A stretch of DNA of 16,662 bases, from the NCBI GenBank assembly GCA_002455605.1, contig DKLE01000035.1:1-16662 (forward strand), given 5' to 3'. Origin of the DNA: Firmicutes bacterium UBA6648 (GTDB taxonomy: Bacteria; Bacillota; Clostridia; Peptostreptococcales; Anaerovoracaceae). Shown here piece after piece: positions 1-7,094 of this stretch (positions are counted from its first letter, which is position 1; every line of letters begins with the position of its first letter). A program made the translations under genes and the position numbers. Below the pieces are notes generated by a model, which saw nothing but the letters and a program-made list of their open reading frames with translations, was not told the origin of the DNA and searched no databases.

Positions 1-261
1 CCTCGGCAGAAAGCCCTCTCAGTGCCCAAACTGCGGATGCTGCGGTCTGCTTCGAACCGGACTTGCACCACCCACAGCCTGCTAAATTACAAAGCCTTTT
101 AAGTCTGCTCCAAGGGCAGGCTGGCTTTGCTGTACCCATTCTACCATAGAAAGGAAAGAATTGATATGACCCCTGCCGGAAACTGTGCTTTTCAGGTATC
201 TGAGAAGCTGCATTTTAAGGAGCAAAAGCGAATGCTTTTCCCATAGCCGATATAAGCCCGA
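1..261. other. window edge without a confident gene
   Basis: I see no gene here that can be supported. On the minus strand a frame is open from about 214 to the window edge. It has an ATG at 139-137 and would encode a short Cys-rich start (MGTAKPACPWSRL...) running off the window, but there is no clear ribosome binding site and no recognised family. A plus-strand frame beginning at base 2 reads a CPNCGCC-like stretch and stops at about 83. Either could be a real partial gene or chance. Confidence 0.3.
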
Positions 262-371
262 CCGCGGTTTCGTGCTATAGAATTATCCAAACATGGGCGA
301 CGCAGTTCCTGCTGTGTCGTTCTTTTTTGCGCCCATGCTCGGATAATTCTCTACTCATAATGCGAAGCTCA
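262..371. repeat. structured repeat, copy 1 (downstream of the methyltransferase gene)
   Basis: This is a roughly 108-nt core shared with copies at 6985-7094 and 14713-14823. It starts GCGGTTTCGTGCTAT and ends near CTACTCATAATGCGAAG. It folds into an outer stem 280-288/341-349, a 3x3 internal loop (AAA opposite CTC), a second stem CATGGGCG/CGCCCATG (292-299/330-337) and an apical hairpin GACGCAG/CTGTGTC (299-305/312-318) followed by a T-run on the plus strand. Compared with the other copies, both members of several pairs have changed together, so pairing is preserved while sequence drifts. It lies about 45 nt past the methyltransferase stop. Function unknown. Confidence 0.85.
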
Positions 372-415
372 TTTAAACGAAGTATAAAATTCTGTCCCGC
401 ATTCTGTAATTCTGA

Positions 416-1084
416 TCATTTGTTCTGTATCATGAGAAAAAAACTGGACTCATCCACTTCTTCAATTCGGTATGGCAGGCCAATCTTTTCTCCAATTTTT
501 CTTAATTGTTCCGGGGAATGTGTGATTGCTCTGAATCCATCCTTGCAGACAATGACACTATCTTTTGTCTGATCGTAGTCAATTTCTCCAAGCAGTCCCT
601 TATCTGCCTGTTCTTCAAACCATTTTAGGCGCCATTCCCAAAACTTAGCGCTGTAACTGCTAAAATAAGCTGTTCCACCCGGTGCCAAGAGTTTAATCAT
701 ATGATCAATAACGCTGGTATTGGCTCTCATGGCGGACAATGCATTCTGTAAACAGAGGATGACGTTGAAAGTCCTGTCAAAGGCCATATCATGTGCGTCC
801 ATAGTCACCATGGATGCGTTGGGATAGCCTTTTAAATACTCTTTACCCAATTCCACATTTTCAGCAGAAATATCCATGCCGATGATAGAATCGCAATAGG
901 GTGCCAGCTCTTTCACGATCCGCCCGTAGCCAGCGGCCATTTCCAGAACACGTTCTGTCCCAGAGAGTTTTCTTCGGACGAAATCGATCTCTTTGTCTAA
1001 ATACTGCTTCACGCGGGGAATATCCGTTTCATACACACGGAACAGGCTTTGGGAATTCAACTTGTCAGCATAATAATTATCCAT
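416..1084 (-). CDS. class I SAM-dependent methyltransferase
   Basis: This 222-aa protein is a Rossmann-fold class I methyltransferase. Motif I is VLEMAAGYGR (residues 46-55), the motif II acid is D71 in GMDIS, a further acidic segment MDAHDM lies at 95-100, and the motif IV-like strand is FNVILCLQNAL (106-116). A Gly-containing turn follows (LLAPGGTAYF). There is no target-recognition domain and no DPPY/NPPY motif, so a small-molecule or tRNA-type substrate is more likely than DNA; the substrate cannot be named. The ATG start is preceded by AAGGA at good spacing. It is separated by 220 nt from the HEPN-like gene upstream and is less AT-rich than that gene, so it may not belong to the same functional unit. 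The stop is followed by structured repeat copy 1. Confidence 0.85.
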   Translation of the reverse strand: MDNYYADKLNSQSLFRVYETDIPRVKQYLDKEIDFVRRKLSGTERVLEMAAGYGRIVKELAPYCDSIIGMDISAENVELGKEYLKGYPNASMVTMDAHDMAFDRTFNVILCLQNALSAMRANTSVIDHMIKLLAPGGTAYFSSYSAKFWEWRLKWFEEQADKGLLGEIDYDQTKDSVIVCKDGFRAITHSPEQLRKIGEKIGLPYRIEEVDESSFFLMIQNK

Positions 1085-1200
1085 TACGTTTTATCCTTGT
1101 ATTATAGAGTAGTAGTTTATAAAGCCCCTCTCCAAGGGCCGTACTACACTGTAAAAGATGCTGTGGATTGGTTTAATATTCTACTACGCGATAGTTCACA

Positions 1201-1256
1201 CTGAATGCCTAACAGGTTTGGATGAACTTTTCGTTGTTGCTATAATCTGCTTGCCC
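1201..1256 (-). repeat. 3'-flanking motif copy E (GGGCAAGC) after the HEPN-like gene
   Basis: On the minus strand a TTTATGATGGGCAAGC sequence occurs 48 nt after the HEPN-like gene stop (GCTTGCCC on plus, 1249-1256). The matching sequence TTTATGATGGACAAGC follows the peptidase gene, with related motifs after the OLD and 352-aa genes. Further along, GATTATAGCAACAACG resembles sequence at 12520-12540. The rest of 1085-1304 has a possible -10 (TATAAT, minus, 1106-1101) just before the methyltransferase and a small GC-rich hairpin (about 1122-1140). Confidence 0.5.
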
Positions 1257-1304
1257 ATCATAAACAAACTGCGAAGTTGGTATATCTTCTATCATTTTAT
1301 TAAT

Positions 1305-2516
1305 TTAAGAGGGTAAAAACTCCAATAAATTATATAATGTTATAAATAATTGAATACAGTCTCTTTTACGAACTGCTCTAACATTCATTCCATGATCGAC
1401 AAAATTACGGTTAATAGTATCTGGCTCTTTGACAAAATTATTTCCTCCTGCAAAATATGTTCCAAGACAATTCATAAGGTTGATATGATACAACGCTACA
1501 ATAAAAAAATGTTTCTTACTGAGTTTTCCATCAAGCTGAGCATTGAGCTTTCTGGTTGCTCTCAGCCCAACTTCACGCCGTTTGTTTTTTGGCTGTAGCT
1601 TAATCATCTTTGAGTCGATAAGACAAAAAATCATCAACGCACAAGCCTTATACTGCTTGCTTTTGTAACAAAAGATCGCCGAATTCAAATCTGATTTTTT
1701 GATATACTGTTTATGTAATTCTTCAAATAGCTCATTCATTGATTTTGTATTGCAATACTGCATTGCCAACTTATTTGCTGTTTTCTGATTCGCAGGAAAT
1801 TCTTTGAAAAAATTAAATGGCGCATTTGGTAATACCGGCCAACCAATTTCTCCCCACTTTTTATAGCTTTCCTCCCACCGTTCTTTTTCCTCCTGCGAAA
1901 TAGTTGGAATACTTATTTTTGAAACCGCTTCAGCTATAGAAGCGGCGATTTGCTGAAATGGTTGAACAGCAATTGCTATCATCTGCGTAGTTCTGTTGAT
2001 ACCCTCCATCGCATCGAGCAAAACTGGCTGCACTTTATTTGCAATTTCTTGTAATTTATGCAGTCCGCTAAAATCAATATTTTTTACCAAGCGATTATAA
2101 TCTTCCAGTGCAGGACGCACCGCATTTATCAGTTGCTCTCCTAATCTATCCATATAGACCTTGTATGCAATGCTAAATCTTTGCCGTATAGACGATCCGT
2201 CATCAATGACGTCAAAGATTTTTTGAAGTTCTCTACTGGTTTCTACTACTGTAAAAATGTAATTTGAATAAGCATCATCGTCAGTATCTATTACATCTTG
2301 CAACAATGGGCATTCCTTGCCATAATCACGGTTCAACTTATCATGGACAATGACAGCAATTGCCCTTTTGTAGTCATTGTCTTTCACAAGTTCCGCTAGA
2401 TATCTTTTACTATCGCTCATGGAAAAATGAGCTGATATCTCATATTCCTTTTGCTTAATTGTAATATGAACTTTTTTATCATTATGCTGAATAAGAAAAT
2501 TCTCTGTGGTGCTCAT
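1305..2516 (-). CDS. unknown protein with C-terminal HEPN-like Rx4H motif (putative RNase)
   Basis: This 403-aa protein has no family I can name with certainty. The C-terminal 150 residues are helical and contain INRNFVDHG, giving R370-x4-H375, the spacing of the HEPN ribonuclease active site. The motif is followed by a K/R-D-x(2)-LFxxLYNLLxFL helix, as is common in HEPN domains of abortive-infection proteins. The N-terminal part (1-130) is mixed alpha/beta; the middle (150-240) is amphipathic helix. I chose ATG at 2516 because a longer frame would need a TTG start with no ribosome site; even the ATG has only a weak AAGATGG upstream. It lies 102 nt after the zinc peptidase gene on the same strand. 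A toxin-like role activated by infection is inferred; the RNase activity is predicted only from the motif. Confidence 0.6.
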   Translation of the reverse strand: MSTTENFLIQHNDKKVHITIKQKEYEISAHFSMSDSKRYLAELVKDNDYKRAIAVIVHDKLNRDYGKECPLLQDVIDTDDDAYSNYIFTVVETSRELQKIFDVIDDGSSIRQRFSIAYKVYMDRLGEQLINAVRPALEDYNRLVKNIDFSGLHKLQEIANKVQPVLLDAMEGINRTTQMIAIAVQPFQQIAASIAEAVSKISIPTISQEEKERWEESYKKWGEIGWPVLPNAPFNFFKEFPANQKTANKLAMQYCNTKSMNELFEELHKQYIKKSDLNSAIFCYKSKQYKACALMIFCLIDSKMIKLQPKNKRREVGLRATRKLNAQLDGKLSKKHFFIVALYHINLMNCLGTYFAGGNNFVKEPDTINRNFVDHGMNVRAVRKRDCIQLFITLYNLLEFLPS

Positions 2517-2582
2517 ATCTACGTACCATCTTCTTTTGTACAAATATATTGATATTCTCTAGAAAAATAACACGTTTTTTTA

Positions 2583-2609
2583 CCAGTTGTTGATTCAACT
2601 GGCTTGTCC
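2583..2609 (-). repeat. 3'-flanking motif copy D with hairpin, after the peptidase gene
   Basis: Nine nt after the peptidase stop the minus strand reads GGACAAGC, then a perfect 7-bp hairpin CCAGTTG/CAACTGG (2602-2596 with 2589-2583, 6-nt loop). In the minus direction it is followed by A-residues, not T, so it does not look like an intrinsic terminator for the peptidase gene. The same GGRCAAGC motif follows three neighbouring genes. Confidence 0.55.
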
Positions 2610-2618
2610 ATCATAAAC

Positions 2619-3377
2619 TTAAGCGAAATTCGTACAGTATCTTGCTTTAAATTTCAAATAGTACTTGTTCATGATGAAATAAAGGTTCGATAGTGTTTCT
2701 ACATCATCGAAGGGTTGCTTGCTCTCTAAACACAAAAGTTCTTGTCTCATAACTATAACAAATTCTTGTAGCAATGGGTTAGACATCTTACCATCATATA
2801 CTTCTCGTGTATTAGATTGTGTGGTCCGGCCCAAGTAGTATGATATGGTTTTACATAGATAGAAGAAATTTTGCTCTGTTGGCGTTTCGAAGTCAAACTG
2901 ATAACATTTCCATTGCCTTTTCACGAAATCGGTGCAGTAATCACTATGGTCAACAATTCCCTTGGTACTACTTCTCTTTTCAGCTAAATACTCCGCCCAA
3001 AAGAAAGCGGGCAACATTTGCTTGATACTACCAAAATTTGAAGCTGCTGCGTAGATTTTAGGCATTGTTTGCATATCTGATACATGCCCCATTTCATGAT
3101 ATAACGTATTAACAATGAGTTTGAAGTTTTCATTATTATTAAGCTGCTGTATGTCGTATACTGATATTTTATCGTACAGGCGTGAGGTTAGGATTATCTT
3201 TTTGCCGCCAGGAACAGTTTGTCCATCCGTGTCATAAGAAAACGTTTTGGCATCTATAAGTTCTATTTCTTCAAGATTGTCGAGGCATAAGCCATTCCCC
3301 CAAATAGCAAATACATATTTCACAACATTTTTAAAAAAACTGTCCAGTTGCAGACTATATCGACAAAAAACTTTCAT
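2619..3377 (-). CDS. HEMGH-motif zinc metallopeptidase
   Basis: This is a 252-aa predicted zincin. The signature is TLYHEMGHVSD, with H94, E95 and H98 as two zinc ligands and the catalytic acid. The third ligand is probably in WAEYLAEKRSS (E129 or E133), a helix about 30 residues downstream as in gluzincin-type and ImmA/IrrE-like peptidases. There is no signal peptide or membrane segment, so it should act in the cytosol on a protein partner. The start is clear: AGGAGG lies 7 nt before the ATG. It sits between the OLD nuclease and the HEPN-like gene. ImmA/IrrE-type peptidases cleave repressors or antitoxins, so proteolytic control of the adjacent HEPN-like protein is a reasonable but untested idea. 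No DNA-binding domain is seen. Confidence 0.75.
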   Translation of the reverse strand: MKVFCRYSLQLDSFFKNVVKYVFAIWGNGLCLDNLEEIELIDAKTFSYDTDGQTVPGGKKIILTSRLYDKISVYDIQQLNNNENFKLIVNTLYHEMGHVSDMQTMPKIYAAASNFGSIKQMLPAFFWAEYLAEKRSSTKGIVDHSDYCTDFVKRQWKCYQFDFETPTEQNFFYLCKTISYYLGRTTQSNTREVYDGKMSNPLLQEFVIVMRQELLCLESKQPFDDVETLSNLYFIMNKYYLKFKARYCTNFA

Positions 3378-3444
3378 TTAATTCCTCCTGATATTAAACC
3401 TTTTGCCTCGCTTTCTCAAATGCCAGTTTTACAGTATGGTACTA

Positions 3445-3480
3445 ATAGATCCGGAGGCCGGAAACCCCGGGCTTGTCCTA
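3445..3480 (-). repeat. 3'-flanking motif copy A with GC-rich hairpin, after the OLD gene
   Basis: On minus, ACATAGGACAAGCCCGGGG begins 22 nt after the OLD stop (GCTTGTCC on plus, 3471-3478). It is followed by a GC-rich imperfect stem (CCGGGG with CCTCCGG). The surrounding DNA is AT-rich, so the patch stands out. ACATAGGRCAAGCC is shared with the copy after the 352-aa gene. Confidence 0.5.
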
Positions 3481-3500
3481 TGTTTATGGATAATGTACTA

Positions 3501-5318
3501 TTACAATTTTTCGTGTGCCGCTTTAGCATCTGCGTGTTCAACTATTTTTTTGATAATATCTAGTATTAACTTGAAAGCTGATATATCAAAGTCAAACCCT
3601 TTATCGGCATTTACAATATGAACCACAAAGTTGTCTTTTGTCATGGCATAGTTTTGTTTATCGTTAACAGTAAGACTGAACACTCTTTTTTCATCTGTGC
3701 CATTAACAATTTCAAGCGGGTCATATTTGGAGTTGTCATGAGGTCTGGCATGTTGTCTCATATATTTCCCATCTAAACTTATTCCCTTAAAATCAAACTC
3801 TTTTGCCAAGAAGATCTTTTTCCCATCGCCATCTATAGTAGATAGATCCTTATCTGTTAGGTAGTGCTCAATTGCTATCCTGTCCTCAGGTAAACGATGG
3901 GGAGGTATAGGAATATTAAAACGATAGACATTGTTAGGTGCCGCTTCATATTCTTTGGCAATAATTCTTTCTGGCACATCTCTGTCAAACATAAAAATTT
4001 TAATGTTTGTATCACTTCCCTTTTGCAAGTAATCAAACATTTTCTTAAGCTCTCCATCGCCGGTATCCTTGACGTTTTTCATATCATAATATTCGATTCT
4101 TTCTGCAATAGTTGCGTATTCGGGAAAGCGTGAAAATGCCAATTTAAGATACTCTATATCCGTTTTTCCCTCGGTATATATTATTATTTTTTTAGCAAGA
4201 CCATTTAATCTCTCTAATTCATCAGTTAACAATGCAATTTTTTCAGTCCTATTTGCTAAGTCCTTTTGGAAGTCTTCTATATATGGAGCAATCAGCGGCA
4301 TTAAGCCTATATTTTTGTTAAGCGTAACAGTATCGTAGTCTTCGTCGTATTTTGAATCTCCAGTATCATTTTTAAATGTGTAGTAACACTTCACATGTTC
4401 ACTGCTGTTTCTTGAGTAAATGGCCGGGGAATGAGTCGTTACTAATATTTGAATATCAGATTTGTAAGAATACAATTCTTCAGCCAATTTTGAGCAGGCA
4501 AAAAATTCAACACCGTTTTCAGGCTCTTCGTAACCCCATATAAAAGTAAAGTCTACAGAGTTTTTTTTGCGTGATTCTTTTATGTTGTTGGAAATTGTCA
4601 GTAATATAGAAGGAATATGTCGAGCTTTAATTCCATCTCCACGATGGTTCAAGTCTATATTTTTAACATTTTTATCTTTAGTGCTTATTTTTAAGTTTCG
4701 AAATAATTCAGAAAGTTTATCCGGCATTTTTACAACCGATTCTATACCAAGTTGAGTTTTTATATTTTGACTTAAGTCTTCTGTTAATTCCAATAATGCA
4801 TTTGAGTATACAGTATTTGCCTTTAATAATGCGCTATCAGCAGAATGAATCATAGAATTATAGAGCTTTAACAATAAGTCTTGAAAATAAATTTCACTTT
4901 TAACGGCTGGTATATACTCATATTTTATTCTTTTGAATAACGTTACGCATTTGGAATATTCATTCACAATTTCAGTTAAATTGTCGCTAAACAATTCGTT
5001 GTCTCGCCAGACTTTTTTCCATGTTTTAATCCCAGCTTCTTTAAAGCTGTCAGGAACAAGCAAATCGACTTCAACAATTATTTCCTTGGCTTTCCCTTTA
5101 CCGGTCTTGCCATGTTGGCAGTAATCACGTGGAAAGTCTAAAGCGTGCCCATTTTCTGTTTCACCGTTAAAAAATAGATTTAGAGCTTTAAGTACATTGG
5201 ATTTTCCACAATCATTTAAGCCTACAAAAACATTAAACTCATCTAAGATAAGGGTTTCGTCAACAATGGATCTGAAGTTCTTGATTCGAATTTTCTTTAA
5301 TTCAACTCTATATCCCAT
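3501..5318 (-). CDS. OLD-family ATP-dependent endonuclease (AAA ATPase + TOPRIM)
   Basis: This 605-aa protein has the full two-part OLD layout. The N-terminal SMC/ABC-like ATPase has FRSI, Walker A GLNDCGKSN (33-41), a GDGIKARHIPS signature-like segment, Walker B EEPENG (264-269) and the switch histidine in TTHSPA (H296). The C-terminal TOPRIM nuclease has EGKTD (E383-D387) and FDRDV (D445, D447) as metal ligands. All catalytic residues are present and length is normal for class 1 OLD. I chose ATG at 5318 because GGTGGAG lies 9 nt upstream; a GTG five codons earlier is possible. OLD proteins act in phage defence alone or with partners (GajB helicase in Gabija, a reverse transcriptase in retron Eco8). 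Neither partner is in this window, so it is stand-alone or works with an unknown neighbour such as the 352-aa protein. Confidence 0.92.
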   Translation of the reverse strand: MGYRVELKKIRIKNFRSIVDETLILDEFNVFVGLNDCGKSNVLKALNLFFNGETENGHALDFPRDYCQHGKTGKGKAKEIIVEVDLLVPDSFKEAGIKTWKKVWRDNELFSDNLTEIVNEYSKCVTLFKRIKYEYIPAVKSEIYFQDLLLKLYNSMIHSADSALLKANTVYSNALLELTEDLSQNIKTQLGIESVVKMPDKLSELFRNLKISTKDKNVKNIDLNHRGDGIKARHIPSILLTISNNIKESRKKNSVDFTFIWGYEEPENGVEFFACSKLAEELYSYKSDIQILVTTHSPAIYSRNSSEHVKCYYTFKNDTGDSKYDEDYDTVTLNKNIGLMPLIAPYIEDFQKDLANRTEKIALLTDELERLNGLAKKIIIYTEGKTDIEYLKLAFSRFPEYATIAERIEYYDMKNVKDTGDGELKKMFDYLQKGSDTNIKIFMFDRDVPERIIAKEYEAAPNNVYRFNIPIPPHRLPEDRIAIEHYLTDKDLSTIDGDGKKIFLAKEFDFKGISLDGKYMRQHARPHDNSKYDPLEIVNGTDEKRVFSLTVNDKQNYAMTKDNFVVHIVNADKGFDFDISAFKLILDIIKKIVEHADAKAAHEKL

Positions 5319-5430
5319 GTTTTTATTCTCCACCCCATAAATATATTTCTTTATATTTAATAATTAATTGCTACACATTATTCACGAAACAAACAACCTA
5401 ATAAACTGCGCAGTATTGCTATTTGCTATT

Positions 5431-5463
5431 GGCAAACCCAAGGGGGCACCCTTAGGCTTGCCC
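5431..5463 (-). repeat. 3'-flanking motif copy B with hairpin, after the 352-aa gene
   Basis: An imperfect 14-bp stem (5431-5444 with 5449-5462, 12 of 14 paired) lies in AT-rich DNA 35 nt after the 352-aa gene stop. The minus strand reads ACATAGGGCAAGCC, close to the copy after OLD. AGCAATACTG follows, shared with the copy at 6640-6726. No T-run follows in the minus direction, so a simple intrinsic terminator is not supported. Confidence 0.55.
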
Positions 5464-5497
5464 TATGTATAATCATTAATTGAAGTTCCGTTATTCA

Positions 5498-6556
5498 TTA
5501 TTCTTGTGAGCACATTCGTTCTAAGCTGTTATACTCACAACACAGCAACTTCTTTACTACTTCTACCTTGTTGCCTATTGTCAAGTCACCAAATGGACGA
5601 ACTCGAGCAGCACCAAGTTTAGCCTCCCAAAATTCTTTTAGCTTCTCTCGTTGTGATTTGGTCTGGAATATAGCATTAATAGCACGTCCACATTCTCCAG
5701 GCGGTATGACATTTATCACTATTATTTTTTGAGTATTATCATCAGTAGCAAACATACAGCAAGAATGATTTGCTTCATTGTAATATTGCATACTCCAAGC
5801 AGTAATATATGTGATATCCCAAGACTGATTTTTAAGTCCCTTAACTACTTGCTCAAATTTATTTGATTGAATCTTTTTGGGAGGCGAAACGTTAGGAATA
5901 TTAGCAAACACCATAGCTACATATACCATAATACTTTCGGCTATATCCAAGTTATCCGCATACCAATTCATAAAACTTATAAACTTTTCAATCGGCTGCA
6001 TATTTGGAGTTCGAATCAGTTGTGCCATTTTGACCATTGCAGCTTCATTACACAGCAAAAGCAAGTTGTCATCAAATTTGTATTCCTTGCTTTCAACCAC
6101 AGACCCTTTAAACAAAAACAACTCTGGAACATAATCACGATAGCCGAATGCAATATCTTTCCATATTATAGCTGGAATTTTGTCTACTCCGTGAAGAAAT
6201 TGTAATCTATTCTCTTCACCTGTCGCAGTGCTGAGGCCAGAAGTATCATTTTCCAAAAGTCCAATCCCACAGGTTAAACGTGCATTCAAATATTTTGTCC
6301 AAGTAACAAACAGAGCAACTTTTTGCAAACGGTAATTGTCTTTTAGTGTCCCCGTTCTTGCAATTTCACAGATGGGAGAAACAAAATTTTTATCTGCTAT
6401 AACGGTAATGTCTTTATCTTCCGCTTTCATTCCAAAAGTACCATGTACTGTGAATTGCCCTTCTGGTGCATAGGTAGGATGAAAACAGATCTGGAGCTTG
6501 TTTATCGCTTCATACATGTCACTGAGTTCATTGTCTTCAAAATATAAAAAACTCAT
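5498..6556 (-). CDS. uncharacterised 352-aa protein upstream of OLD
   Basis: I do not recognise this family. The protein is soluble with no signal peptide or TM segment. Residues 50-105 have a strand-acid-helix pattern (ITVIADKNFVSPICEI with D55), then a helix and CGIGLLEND with E102. That order of acidic residues is reminiscent of a PIN-like nuclease fold, but this is only a weak pattern match. The C-terminal third includes SWDITYITAWSMQYY and a strand TQKIIVINVIPP, suggesting a second alpha/beta unit. The start ATG is preceded by AGGTG at short spacing. It is the first gene of the run 352-aa / OLD / peptidase / HEPN-like, 179 nt from the OLD start, all on the same strand. Its preservation next to OLD makes it a candidate accessory protein. 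Confidence 0.7.
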   Translation of the reverse strand: MSFLYFEDNELSDMYEAINKLQICFHPTYAPEGQFTVHGTFGMKAEDKDITVIADKNFVSPICEIARTGTLKDNYRLQKVALFVTWTKYLNARLTCGIGLLENDTSGLSTATGEENRLQFLHGVDKIPAIIWKDIAFGYRDYVPELFLFKGSVVESKEYKFDDNLLLLCNEAAMVKMAQLIRTPNMQPIEKFISFMNWYADNLDIAESIMVYVAMVFANIPNVSPPKKIQSNKFEQVVKGLKNQSWDITYITAWSMQYYNEANHSCCMFATDDNTQKIIVINVIPPGECGRAINAIFQTKSQREKLKEFWEAKLGAARVRPFGDLTIGNKVEVVKKLLCCEYNSLERMCSQE

Positions 6557-6694
6557 GCTTACACCTGTTATCTATTGAAATTCCATTTTCATTCATATAA
6601 TTTCAACTCTTCATGCAATCTCAGCAAGATTCGAGTTTCCCAGTATTGCTAAAACTTACTACTGGTCGAACTTCGTGTAATTGCTTGTTGATAG

Positions 6695-6726
6695 CAAGCC
6701 CAAGGGGGTACCCCTTGGGCTTGTCC
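6695..6726 (-). repeat. perfect 13-bp hairpin, 3'-flanking motif copy C
   Basis: CAAGCCCAAGGGG (6695-6707) and CCCCTTGGGCTTG (6711-6723) pair perfectly around a 3-nt loop. The minus strand reads CAGGACAAGCCC, matching the motif after the OLD, 352-aa, peptidase and HEPN-like genes. Here it lies about 140 nt before the start of the 352-aa gene, and no convincing gene ends just upstream. AGCAATACTG follows at about 6658-6649, as in copy B. Confidence 0.6.
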
Positions 6727-6736
6727 TGTATTAAAC

Positions 6737-7000
6737 ATAGCACTAAACCGCCTTCGGCGGTGGTATTGACAGGAATTTCGACTGCTGATAAAATAGCGAC
6801 ACAACATAAACAACGTTGCCTCTAAAGAAAAACGGCTGGAACGATACCAGTGGAGGTTTATTTGTTGCGCCCAAAAGTATAATTTCTCTTTTTCCTATTC
6901 GTTGGAATCTCTGATTTGCAAGGCTTTTGCGGATACTATGCTTGTCAAAAATCGGGCAAGATAAATTATACTTTCCCCATAGGTGGCGGTTTCGTGCTAT
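6737..7000. repeat. 264-bp segment bounded by 16-bp inverted repeats
   Basis: ATAGCACTAAACCGCC (6737-6752) is the inverse of GGCGGTTTCGTGCTAT (6985-7000) with one mismatch. The right arm is also the first part of the structured repeat present three times. Inside, AAAGTATAATTTCTC (6871) and the imperfect inverse near 6960 give a second nested inverted repeat, and CCGCC-TTC-GGCGG forms a small hairpin at the left end. An 89-codon frame crosses it (minus, 7012-6743), but differences from copy 3 are mostly amino-acid changing, so it does not behave as a gene. No clear target duplication is seen. It could be a MITE-like element or a large foldback. Confidence 0.55.
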
Positions 7001-7094
7001 GAAATTATCCAAACAAAGGCAGTTGGGATATTTCTTCTCGACTGCTTTTTTCGCGCCTTTGCTCGGATAATTTGCTATTCATAATGCGTAGTTC
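6913..7094. repeat. structured repeat, copy 2 (downstream of the ATPase gene)
   Basis: It is about 180 nt and nearly identical to 14641-14823; its last 108 nt also match copy 1. The outer stem is 7002-7010/7065-7073, then an AAA/CTC internal loop, then CAAAGGC/GCCTTTG (7014-7020/7055-7061), then an apical hairpin with GCAGTTGGGA (7019-7028) and TCTCGACTGC (7036-7045), then a T-run on the plus strand. The ATPase stop codon lies at the repeat boundary, so the gene abuts the element directly. Confidence 0.88.

Noticed and set aside
2517..2543. Upstream TTG start for the HEPN-like protein
   Set aside because: No ribosome site precedes it, and the ATG at 2516 is more likely, although its own ribosome site is weak.
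3501..5318. Gabija system
   Set aside because: GajA-like architecture is present, but no UvrD-like GajB helicase follows or precedes the OLD gene.
1201..6726. Classical integron attC sites between the genes
   Set aside because: A GTTRRRY core (GTTAGGC on minus) occurs only near 1206-1212 and such a degenerate 7-mer is expected by chance about once per kb. The other intergenic hairpins lack it, and no integrase gene is in the window.
6743..7012. 89-codon minus-strand frame (MDNFIARNRHLWGKYN...)
   Set aside because: It runs through a repeat. Between copies 2 and 3 most differences change the amino acid, there is no ribosome site, and in copy 3 the frame soon ends. It is not a protein-coding pattern.
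262..7094. Retron non-coding RNA (msr-msd) for the structured repeats
   Set aside because: No reverse transcriptase is encoded here, and three scattered copies do not fit a retron.
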